Assembly (NCBI GenBank): GCA_018257865.1
Contig: JAEUBA010000022.1
Location: 248,001 to 312,000, forward strand
Origin: Stereocaulon alpinum
Lineage: Eukaryota; Ascomycota; Lecanoromycetes; Lecanorales; Stereocaulaceae
DNA: 64,000 nucleotides
Reading direction: 5' to 3'
Shown: piece after piece, positions 55,701 through 64,000 of the stretch
How positions within the stretch are numbered: position 1 is the stretch's first letter
Layout: every line of letters starts with the position of its first letter
Notes under the pieces: generated by a model
Told to the model about the DNA's origin: nothing
The model's database searches: none
What the model saw: only the letters and a program-made list of their open reading frames with translations
Translations under genes and position numbers: made by a program

Positions 55701-57834
55701 TCTTGTCTCCGGCTTCGATTGTACCCTTCATCTCACCATCACCCTGTTCATATCTGGCTTCATTTCCATTCTTGAAAGTCTTACCAAAGAAGCCCAGCAA
55801 GCCCGTAGAACCTTCCTCCTCTTCGCTTCCATCATCGCCATCCTCCTCCTCCAAAGATGCATCATCACTGTCGTCCATCTCAGAGTCCATGGTCGTACTC
55901 GCATCGCTGTCATCCAATAAGGCATCATCGACTTCTTCCAGAGGCACCGTGGGGGTAAATCGATCGTCAAAGGTAAGCGGTGAGTGCGAACGCGGGGCTC
56001 TGACACTTGCCAGAGATTTTGCACGAGTCTGATCAGGTGTAGAAGTACCTCGAGCTCGGTCGGAGACCATAGAATCTTCAACCGGACAGTCTGACTCTTT
56101 AGCCTTGTCCTGGTCGATACTAGGAATGGCTGCATATTTGACGCGAAGCTCCTCCAGAGTGAGGCCTTCATCCTCGTTCGTTAGAACAAGGTCTTCGTCT
56201 TCGCTCTCGGATTGACTCGAAGACATGTTGTCTTCGTCGTCGCTTTCGGCATCAGATCCCGAACCAGACTCTTCGCTGCCGCTGGCCTCGTCGTCTCCAG
56301 ACTCCTCATCACTACCCATAGTAGACCCGCCACGTCTCCGCCTATCCAGTAGCCCTCTGGACTTCTCAATGGCCTCATTCAAAGCCTCCTTTCCAAGACG
56401 GTCTTGCTCATCTTGCCATCTTTGTAGACGAGCAGCTTCTACCATTTGATTGACCATCAGCCATTTCTGTTTTATATCCTCTCGTATCTGTTCCCAGACT
56501 TCCTTAGCGGCCTCAATTTGTTCATGGGCAAGGTCTTCCTCCGTCTTAGGCTGTGCCTGCTTCCACTCACGGTATGTCTCTTCCTCCCTGCGTCTCACCA
56601 TAGCAGCCGCCTTCTCGACACATTCCTTTGCATTCTTCTTGTGCTTAATACGCTCTACATCCATTAAATGCTTGAAGTAGAGAGCGTGTGACACTAGGCG
56701 GTCTTGGTGGGTGTACAGCCGTGGCGGAGGTTCGAATCGCTCAGGTCTGTAAAGTTGACATCTCTCTTCGCTGAGCAGGCCGCCAGGCTTCACAGCTTCG
56801 GAGATGCGCATTCGCAAACGGGCTTCGCGAATGACTTCCTTCTCCGTCAAGTGGGGATCCTTGTCCTCGACCTCAAGTCCCAATCTCCCCTCTTTCTCGA
56901 ACCACTCCCGGAAAGACTCGTACTTTCGCTCTGGCAGCACGTGAGCAGGTTGTTGCACATGGACCGTTGGCATGCGAAGCTTAAGACTGAATCGTTGAGG
57001 CCGCGGAGTTATAGCCGCATCGATCGTGGTTTCCACCGTGTTCTCTAGTAATCCGTTCCCATACTCATGCCATCCATTTGTACCTGGTCCATGACCATTG
57101 ACTTGAGCCGCCGTCGCATCTGAGGTGCGAGCTCCTCGGCGTGTCTGATACGGGTTCGGAGCTGGAGTTGGATCAGCTAGCTGCGGTGATATTGGTCGTA
57201 TCTTCTTCTTGTGTGAACGTTTTGGTGGTGGAGGATTATCTAGAGGAATTGGTGCTTGTGAAGTTTGGGAGGTAGGCAGCTGGCTGGGTTTAGATGGTGA
57301 TCTGCTAGCAGTGTTAGAGGCAGGCCTTCCAGCCGATGGTGGCCGCTTGACATGGCTCGGAGTTTGTGTTGAAGTCGAAGCCGTCAGCGGTGACGTTTTG
57401 TACGCGCCACCATATTTGCTCTTGACTGCGGGAGGGTTCTGGAAGATAGCAGCACGCGTTTGTCGTTTGTCCTTCTGTGTTTGCAGCTCAACAGGTACAT
57501 AATTTGTACGTGAGGACTTTCTTCTGCCTTCTTCCACGAACGATGTGGGCCCTTCAACGGTGATTTTTTTCCAAGGCGGTGAGATGGGCCGTGGTCCTGT
57601 TGATGCCTTGCCCTTCGGTGGATCTGTGAGTTTCCGCTTCTTGTTTGGAGGTGCATCATTGCCATTGTCCTCTTCATATTGGGGCTCTGCGTTTTCGACA
57701 AAGGTTTGTTCATTCACAAAGATTGAAGTTTCAGCTTCTGGTTCATCATTTGCTGGTGGTTGTTCAACTTCGTCGTGTTGTTGATCGTTGATGTGGTTCG
57801 CATCGACGCCGTTCTCCAACGACCCGTTTTGCAT
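52726..57834 (-). CDS. SWR1: Helicase SWR1, catalytic subunit of the SWR1 complex
   Basis: A single 1702-codon exon. SWR1 is the Snf2-family ATPase that exchanges H2A for H2A.Z in nucleosomes, in the nucleus. Order seen: a disordered basic N-terminus with PPWKKITVEGPTSF, an HSA region near 380-480 (KHLMDVERIKHKKNAKECVE), a long acidic stretch (about 510-760), and an SNF2 ATPase starting LREYQHYGLDWLAGLY. Walker A DEMGLGKT is near residue 850, and the DEAH box DEAHNIKN is near 950. A large insert splits the two ATPase lobes, as in the INO80/SWR1 class. The second lobe has RSGGIGINLTGAD near 1447 and the HRIGQTRDVH motif near 1480. HSA plus split ATPase plus acidic region fits SWR1 better than INO80. 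The full length is typical. It marks the return to core genome. Confidence 0.96.
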   Translation of the reverse strand: MQNGSLENGVDANHINDQQHDEVEQPPANDEPEAETSIFVNEQTFVENAEPQYEEDNGNDAPPNKKRKLTDPPKGKASTGPRPISPPWKKITVEGPTSFVEEGRRKSSRTNYVPVELQTQKDKRQTRAAIFQNPPAVKSKYGGAYKTSPLTASTSTQTPSHVKRPPSAGRPASNTASRSPSKPSQLPTSQTSQAPIPLDNPPPPKRSHKKKIRPISPQLADPTPAPNPYQTRRGARTSDATAAQVNGHGPGTNGWHEYGNGLLENTVETTIDAAITPRPQRFSLKLRMPTVHVQQPAHVLPERKYESFREWFEKEGRLGLEVEDKDPHLTEKEVIREARLRMRISEAVKPGGLLSEERCQLYRPERFEPPPRLYTHQDRLVSHALYFKHLMDVERIKHKKNAKECVEKAAAMVRRREEETYREWKQAQPKTEEDLAHEQIEAAKEVWEQIREDIKQKWLMVNQMVEAARLQRWQDEQDRLGKEALNEAIEKSRGLLDRRRRGGSTMGSDEESGDDEASGSEESGSGSDAESDDEDNMSSSQSESEDEDLVLTNEDEGLTLEELRVKYAAIPSIDQDKAKESDCPVEDSMVSDRARGTSTPDQTRAKSLASVRAPRSHSPLTFDDRFTPTVPLEEVDDALLDDSDASTTMDSEMDDSDDASLEEEDGDDGSEEEEGSTGLLGFFGKTFKNGNEARYEQGDGEMKGTIEAGDKNLDGETEEVFLVPDVRQAPTPTATPAATSEEPYPKAPEEMELNNAGDTLNSVGPNYQRRDTATELTLAKLQERQTSPLANLKSLMQDASLPNTPVSNNPLKTPIPSLLRGTLREYQHYGLDWLAGLYAAGTNGILADEMGLGKTIQTIALLAHLAVEHEVWGPHLIVVPTSVMLNWEIEFKKFLPGFKVLTYYGTQEERKKKRAGWLDNDKWNIWITSYTLITNDQQVFKRKAWHYMILDEAHNIKNFQSLRWQTLLTFNTKARLLLTGTPLQNNLTELWSLLFFLMPTGSAEKGIGGFANLQEFTDWFRKPVEQILEHGRDILDHEARKLVDKLHDILRPYLLRRLKADVEKQMPGKYEHVVYCKLSKRQRYLYDGFMSRTQTRETLASGNTFSIMNALMQLRKVCNHPDLFETRQIVTSFAMPKSVVADFEIKELLVRRKLLQEDPITTVDLNMINLLPGANEQLSALDTNQRQRLGALGAIRQLTSQQWSRVKPDLPFDGSSIASTLTCYENTARRSRFEDLRHTAYKTSLRSQRRPLYSHSLMEQLRFGIKSLPHQPKPERRSHLSEWYSRLSPVLSKMLLSLSERSYALEPMVSKFACVTPSVVATDMANLTLCQHGIETIQTAKELFPFENPYHEAQMRLSIAFPDKRLLQYDCGKLQRLDTLLRTLQAGGHRALIFTQMTRVLDILEQFLNIHGHRYLRLDGATKIEQRQILTDRFNNDNRILAFILSSRSGGIGINLTGADTVIFYDLDWNPAMDKQCQDRCHRIGQTRDVHIYRFVSEYTIEANILRKANQKRMLDDVVIQEGEFTTDYFNNGSVKDIIGDEAFDEADAEANAAMDRVLGRGAGRVFEAVEDQEDIAAAKIAENELAQNQDAADFDEKAATSTGAATPKTTGPPTPREMMPPPKRSQGDVEMSMTLEAAESGLVAAGEMLSDEVEEIEELPSCDDYMMRLMEWELKDIPVQPPIDKNKKKTRKGKEHGLRKR

Positions 57835-58272
57835 TTCAGGCGTAGGGATGACAAAATCATCGATGCCTTACTGGGTGAACCCCCTTTACATTGGCCGAAT
57901 CACACTTAAACTGCCTAGTTGTAACATCAAATAAAAGCCTGACGTATGACCATTTCACTCAAGAAGTTTGGCAGGGGCCACATAAGTTATGCGTTCTGTA
58001 GACGCTGTTGAAGTTAGGGCGGTGATACTGGGTTGTTGTTCGAAATTCGAGTGACTCGCGGTCGGATAATTTCCGCATCAGCACTTCCTGTCACGCTAAG
58101 GCGCTAGTGAACTTAGTGCTCGCTCCACGAGCCGACCGATGTATCGCCTCACCTGTCTCTCAAGCCGATACTCGTCACTTCCTCGTCCATTGAGGAAGCA
58201 CAAGAGTGCTTTACAGTCAACGTAAGCCTTTGGCGAAGTATTCTCCTGCCGACCAATGTTAACATACCTGAG
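57835..58272. promoter_or_regulatory. Divergent promoter between SWR1 and the complex I gene
   Basis: 438 bp separate two divergently transcribed housekeeping genes, so this stretch must hold both promoters. No specific site is assigned. Confidence 0.45.
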
Positions 58273-58801
58273 ATGCTCTCCCGCCGGCTTCTAACAGCGC
58301 GCCCTGGAGGTCCTCTAACCCATAAGCTCCTCCGTACTACCGTCCCCCTCACCTCCCGCCCCCAACGCCGCTACCTCTCCAAAGAAGACATCGAAGACCC
58401 CAACATGAATGGCGGCTACATAAATCCACCGCGCATCCCACGCCAATTCCGTGACCCTTACGCTGATTGGTGGGATAAGCAAGAACGACGGAACTACGGT
58501 GAGCCAGTACACGAAGACAATGACATACTAGGCATGTTCAGTCCAGAAGAGTATACACATTTCAAGCCTGGATTTGGAGCCTTTTGCCTTGGGGTTTTTG
58601 TGGCGACATTTCTGGGACTGGTGGGCGTGGTGAAGATTTTCTATCCGGATATGCCGGCTGTGAAGAGGGGGTTTGAAGGGGGTTTAGATAGGGAATTGGG
58701 TGGGGAGGGTGCTCTGTTGGTAAGTCGAGAGCTCTGGTGCGGTGAGGTGGGGGTTGAGTGCTGACTCGGTATAGGCACGGACGGAGGATGGTATTGATTG
58801 A
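58273..58801 (+). CDS. NADH:ubiquinone oxidoreductase B8-type (ASHI) subunit
   Basis: Exons 58273-58719 and 58775-58801; the intron is 55 bp (GTAAGT...TATAG, GCTGAC branch), phase 0; 157 residues. An accessory subunit of mitochondrial complex I (NDUFB8 family), in the inner membrane. The N-terminus MLSRRLLTARPGG is basic and Ser/Arg-rich, a likely mitochondrial presequence. The conserved part is DPNMNGGYINPPRIPRQFRD, then DWWDKQERRNYGEPVHEDND. One membrane helix, FGAFCLGVFVATFLGLVGVV, is followed by FYPDMPAVKRGFEGGLDREL. The last nine codons, ending RTEDGID-stop, come from exon 2; without splicing the protein would end in an unrelated tail. Family assignment rests on the WWD-x-QERRN-x-GEP block. 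Convergent with the gene at 59117. Confidence 0.88.
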
Positions 58802-59116
58802 GCGCGTTGAGAGCTAAAGTGCACAGAAAAATCGAAATGGCGTTGTGTACACATACCGTGTCGTTGTGAGACCGAGCTAAATCGAATAGTCCGTGGACGA
58901 TCAATCTATGAGTTTGGTACCAAAAACTACGAAGCTCGCGCCCATGCTATGCTGATCTGCTAACACCGAATATTACTTTGCCGCCATCTTGACCCTAGAC
59001 CCTAGACCCTCGCCCTGCACCATCACACTCATGTCGAGAACGCCGTCATACTGCCAGTACGAACTTCGCTAACCCAAGCATCATCCATGAGCGACCAAGA
59101 AGTGGAATCGTAATCC
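58802..59116. other. Convergent intergenic stretch
   Basis: 315 bp between two convergent genes, presumably holding both 3' untranslated regions. A short CCCTAGACCCTAGACCCTCG repeat is at about 58992-59011. Confidence 0.4.
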
Positions 59117-62100
59117 TTAGCGCCTAGGCAAATTGCCCATCATCCTGCCTCCACCAGCCAGAAGACTTTGCTTGACAATCATCTCCGCCGCCGCCGCAGC
59201 TGCCAATCTCTCCTTCTGCCTACTGCGATCCTTCAGATACTTCTCTGCCTCCGGCCTCATTCGCAATATTCGCAGTATCATATCATCGTTAGGATCCGCT
59301 TGCGCGTCCTTCCACTTCTCCTCCTTCGCCTTTCTCATGGTGCCCAGATTTCGTGAAAGCATGATACTCTTCGATCTTCGCGTAGACGTTAACGCCACTA
59401 GGCCGGCTGCGCCACCAAAGGCATGGGAGGATAAGGAGGCAGGGAGGGATAAACGATTCCGATGTTGTTGCTGGCGGGCAGCAGTGGCTGAGGCCATGCG
59501 CTCCGATGTGCGGATCAAGGACTCGGTTGTCTCAAAGTAGAAGAAGTTGAGGTTAGTGATATCAAAGTATTTCGGAGACTTGAGGACATTGAGAGGGACA
59601 CCATTGGCTTCGCCTGTTTCATCATCAACAGCGTGGAAGAAGTCAAAGAGCAATTGAAGCCACTTGAAAACGATATCAAGCTCCTGTTGGTTTAGCTGTC
59701 TTTGTTGGGACGGTTTGTCAGAGAGTGGTGGGACTAGCAAGGCCTCTATTGTCACGAGAATCTCTTTCCAGAGGCGCGTCATAACTGCAATCATTGAAGC
59801 GCTTGTCAAGGTCTGGTTCATGATTGCAAAATTGTCGTCAAAATACGTGAAGAGCGGCTTAAGCGCATTTGTGACTTCAGCATCGCTAGGTGGCTGAGTG
59901 GTCATCTGCTGCGGTTTGTTTCGGTTGAAGTAATTGGATGCGGAAGACATTGTGATCTTCGAGATAGAAGACATTGATATGCCCTTCGACAGCAAGCTGC
60001 GCAGAGCACGGCGTGAGAGAGAATGGTTAATATATGCAGAGAGCTGTGCTTGTATTAGTGGAATTGCTTCAACGAGAAATATGCAGTCCTACCTTATCCG
60101 TGATCTTCCTTGTCATGTCTCTCTCTGTCCTTTTGAGAGTTCGGAATGCTTTGCCAAAATAGAATTGAATATCATCGCGCTCCCCTTCCATGCTTACTCG
60201 GAGCAAGATCCGGCCTTGGCTGTCTAGGTCCAACCAGTATTCTCGAGGCAGGAAATCGCCGAAGTGCGAAGGGTCCAACTTGAGTGAGGCTCTACCAACA
60301 CAGTCGTGATCGCCCATTGCATCCCAATCCCACACAGTAGCGATGATGTTCAAAGGCCCCTGTGTAGTGATGTCCACAGTCTCATCCCACCGTGGGTTGA
60401 GGTTGCGGTATATGATCCGAGTCTTGGCTAAGCGTTTCTGGTACTCGTCGCCTAGCACAACATAGGGATCGCTGTAACCACCAACATCACATGCCTTGAG
60501 ATCCTCTGCCTCAACAATCTTGATCGTGAACACGTAATTATTGACCTTTTTAGGCCGCTGGGTGATAGGCGGTTGATGGCTCTGGATCACAGCTGCACAA
60601 GCGTCCACATTGACTTCATGCTCTAGTTTATCAAGCTGGCCCGAGGCAAAATCGATGTTGTTGAGCTTGACAAAAGACTGTATACAAGATCAGCATTGAT
60701 ATAATAGCACTCCAAGGATAGATCACGCACCTCGGGAAAGAAGTGGAATGGCTCGATCTTCTCCTTGTTATTCCACGCATCTTTTGCCATAGACAGCCAC
60801 TTCTCTTGCCTACTCTGATTTGTAGCGGCTTCTTGCTCAGGGGTCATTCGGTCCATCTCCTTGCTGAACTTCTGCTCTAGAACTTCGCAGTACCTGGCAA
60901 TACCAGCGCCGACCACTTTGGCAAGTGCGGTCATAAATTTGGCATATTGAAGATCATCGTCCCAGTTGAGCTGAACAATTCGATCTATTGTTTGATTGAA
61001 AGAGCTGAAGATATCGATCACAGACACGCTATGTCGCTGGTCTTCTGTAGGTATTTCATTGTTCTCACTTCGTACGCGGAAGTTGTCTTGTTTGATCGCT
61101 TGATCCACCCAGTCAATGATGGAGGCCTCGGTCATATGTATCCAACGCCAAACAAAGTCTGCAAGCAGCTCTTCGATGTGGAACGCGAAGGCAACATTTG
61201 GGAGACATTCGCTGTGTATTCGCCGGATCTCTACCAACTCCCCGTAGAGTTGGAAGCCGTCTTCCACGGGTATCTCTTCATTCCTCTCGTTAGCCAGCTC
61301 CAGTATGCTTCTCACGATTTCGCGAGCATCCTCGGCGTAGAGTGGTAGTATCTTCTCCACCAAGGCAGTCAGTGGGTTCACACCCATGACCTCCGGGTTC
61401 CTTCGATACCGCTTCTGTATCTTCTGGGCGAGAGCAACAACAGCCTTGCCTAGCTCTATCACATGGAAAAATTCCCATACATTGAGCTCTTTCGGAACTT
61501 TCTCCTCCAATAAAGCTCGGTACATCTCATGTGCCTTCTCTTTCAGCCCTTCGTAGAGCCCTTGTCGAGAAGCATTCATATCATCCTGTGTCTTTGAGAA
61601 GCCAGGGTCATCGTAGATATGGTTCTCAAGGACGAGGATGACGGGGCCAACACTTGGTGGTTTCTGCTCATAGCAATGCTGCAAGATATCATAGAGATCG
61701 CGTAGTAATGCGTCATGTAACGCGGAGAGGATTTGCTGGTTGAGGACGGTATCAGCTAAAATCCATTTCGAGCGGTCGAACAGTAGTGTAGTCATGTAAT
61801 TTGAAGTCTTGCGGTTGTCCGGAGGTGGTTCCTTAATGAAATTGAAAGTAGCATCTAGGGTATCAAGCGTGATCTCCTGGTCAATGAATTTCTCACGAAT
61901 AACGTCAAGTAAAAGCATACTTCGAGAAACATAGGGTAAACGCCAGCGGAGACCTATCTCATTGAGCAGCTCGGTAGATTGCTTCGAGAGCAGCTTGATA
62001 GGTGGCGCCTCGCTCGAGGCGTGGGATGGTGGAGGCTGGAGATTCTCGTCAGCCATGTCGTACGTAAGTGCTTGGGCCACGATGAACCGGTAGAAAGCTC

Positions 62101-63352
62101 TTGCATCTGGGGGTATGTAGGTGAACGTTCCGTCATCCTCGATAGCGGGATCCGAGCCCTGGCTATTGAGACTGAGGGAGCTCGTGTCAATGGGCTGGTC
62201 TAGTACGTGGGAAGACACTCCAAAGTTGTCTGACGGCCTTCGACCAGCCTCTGGTCGTTGAGAGTCAGCCGCAGAGCCGTTAGCCTGATGGTTGAACTGA
62301 GGTGGAATCCCACTAGTACTCTTGGCCAATTCCGGGTTGGACTGCAAAATAGCTAGTATCATTTGCGAAAGGTCATGCACTTCTCCCTGCTTCCACTGTT
62401 CATAGGCTTCATCAAGATCGAAATCGTCGTTGCGGAGCGTCTGGTTTGAGTTCAAGTTTAACAACGTCTGGTATGTCTTCAAATCCTGTAGTGCCGCTTT
62501 CTCGGTCCATACGACCTTGTACTTGTTGATGTCGGATTGGACTTGGGTATTCCTGAGACCGAAGATACGCGCAACGACTTGTACAAGCGGCATGTCTTTG
62601 ACCTCATGGCTCAGTGGTATCACAACTTCGATGGTAGAGCCACTTCCTCCATTCTGCGTTGGCGCTGATAAATCTTGATCGTGTGCCAGCAATTTGCTTT
62701 CCAAGGTTGTTAAACGACCTGTCAACTCCGGCCGATCTCTCACCCAGTCATGATCTTTGAGTACCAAGCTGACCAGACGGACGAAAAGGGCGAGATGTCG
62801 ATCGGCCATAAGTCTCCAGGCGTCATCACCCGGTTGCTTGCCCTTAGATAGTTCTTTCGTTGCGTTAGAGAAGAATATGAGCACTAGATCCTCTACCCTC
62901 CTGTCTTTTTCCATCCGCTTCTCGAAGCTTGGCTCAGAGAACGCGTTGTAGAAGGCGGCAAAGCTCCTTTTGACAGCAGCGTCATTGTACTCCGGTCTTT
63001 TTTCCTTGCCCATCAGCAACCCCATGAGACGCTCCTTCAACTTGGCCATGAAGCCATGAGGGAATCTTGTGCTTTTCGAGTCTCGCATGAGAGTGAGATC
63101 CTTGATCAAGTCATTTACGGAGGTGGAGGAGCGCTGCACCGGCGCCGGCGGTGCTGGGACATGTTGTGTCCTTCGTGCTCGTGGTTGTAGGAGATATGCA
63201 AGGTATGCTACACGTAGAGCATGGAGGTAGGCATCATTATGGCTAATGAGTTTCTTGCGGGCGTACGAACCCTCCCGGGACAGGGACCCATTCTGAAGAC
63301 CGTTGATGTGCCTGTTAATGCCTCCTCGAGATTGCGTAGAAGACGTAAACAT
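59117..63352 (-). CDS. Unc13/Ync13-like protein with MUN and C2 domains
   Basis: Three exons: 63352-60731, 60677-60093 and 60043-59117; introns of 53 bp (GTGCGT donor) and 49 bp (CACTAAT branch), both phase 0; 1377 residues. Munc13-type proteins prime vesicles for fusion; fission yeast Ync13 links exocytosis and endocytosis during septation (established for that family). The long first exon is helical, with DSKSTRFPHGFMAKLKERL and NDAAVKRSFAAFYNAFSEP, and covers the MUN/DUF810 core. The C2 domain at about 920-1010 has NNYVFTIKIVEAEDLKACD, GGYSDPYVVLGDEY and VWDWDAMGDHDCVG, with the acidic Ca-binding loop residues present. The last exon resumes LSAYINHSLSRRALRSLLSK and holds the second Munc homology region, ending Ala/Arg-rich. 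The frame is open above 63352 without an earlier ATG, so that Met is used; an upstream exon is possible. Confidence 0.88.
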
Positions 63353-64000
63353 CACAGGCGTAGTAAGTTCGTCCACGCGCTCTTAACACTTGTTGACCAG
63401 GCTCCCAACTGGCGTTTTGGGTCAACATGGATTCGTAGAGGAGCTTAGAAGAGATGCTGAATGAATGAACTATGCATTCTGGTAAACGGTCTTGAGATGT
63501 CTTGTGGTCTCGGCTGTAGAGCGTTAAAATGATAGATGTGGGGACCAATAATCGTCAATCGAGCGTCATTGTTTCACATTTACTCAAATTAGCTACACGC
63601 TAATTGTCTAGGGGGTTGCCCTAACGCCTGTCACTCGCATCCAAGCATCATCCTTTTTCAACGCCCAACATACCCAGCCTAGAAAGTACCTAACAACAAT
63701 TCAAAAAACTGGGACAGCTTCTATGGAACCTATGTGTATCTATAGCACTTACGAAAGCGAGGTCACAGGCGCTTGGACAGTATCCATACCTGCTAGATTA
63801 GGCATGCTCTATCCTCTATCAACAAGGTTACTGTACAACTTTATACGACTAAAGGCATGGATATGACAGCATGATGCTATAACCTTGAGTGCCAATTATT
63901 GCAAAGTCTCAGTCACCCTGCGCCAGCTGAACACGACGTGTCAGCGACATACTTGTTCGGGACTGTAATCAGATCACATGTCGGCACATGCGACGAATTG
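63353..64000. other. Upstream region of the Unc13-like gene
   Basis: Contains its promoter and possibly a short 5' exon: an ATG at 63429 (minus) starts a different frame with a possible donor soon after. No other gene is seen up to the window end. Confidence 0.4.

Noticed and set aside
56700..56745. GGTTCGAATC resembling a tRNA B box
   Set aside because: It lies inside the SWR1 coding frame and no matching A box or cloverleaf is present.

Overview
The window looks like filamentous ascomycete nuclear DNA (Pezizomycotina, probably Dothideomycetes; the class is an inference). The evidence is short 48-70 bp spliceosomal introns with CTAAC/CTGAC-type branch sites, widely spaced single genes, and fungal housekeeping genes such as SWR1, a complex I B8-type subunit and an Unc13/Ync13-like protein.

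There are three zones. Zone 1 (1-3455) is conserved core: the 3' part of an SP-RING/MIZ zinc-finger gene and a small two-exon gene. Zone 3 (52726-63352) is also core: SWR1 chromatin remodeller (minus), an NDUFB8-like complex I subunit (plus) and an Unc13/MUN-C2 gene (minus). Zone 2 (about 3456-52725, 49 kb) is a gene-poor accessory island, full of decayed sequence but not strongly AT-rich.

The main discovery lies in the island. A two-gene cassette occurs four times, always on the plus strand and in the same order. First comes a three-exon gene for a protein of about 104-124 residues with a compact GD-x-(V/I)-Y ... (F/Y)W(I/V)CC ... W-x-x-E-x-x-L pattern. Then, 399-659 bp downstream, comes a five-exon DUF6594-type membrane protein gene. 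Cassettes lie at 9656-12227 (A, intact), 17860-20506 (B, intact), about 21456-23622 (C, both genes broken) and 36886-39305 (D, intact). A fifth, heavily decayed DUF6594 relic (E) is at about 49319-50556, with no partner recognised. Intron positions and phases are conserved within each family. The three intact small genes share a TGACGTGG motif 225-248 bp upstream of the ATG and a TATA-like box 68-100 bp upstream.

The small gene at 2852-3455, at the edge of the island, carries the same compact domain and the same phase-0 intron just before it. It is therefore a candidate core relative of the cassette's first gene. The cassette's function is unknown. The sequence suggests a soluble SH3-like small protein paired with a three-helix membrane protein, repeatedly duplicated and decaying. 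The island also holds a nested inverted-repeat element (24292-24764), dispersed degenerate repeats, one decayed unknown gene (5560-5975) and several weak small-gene candidates.
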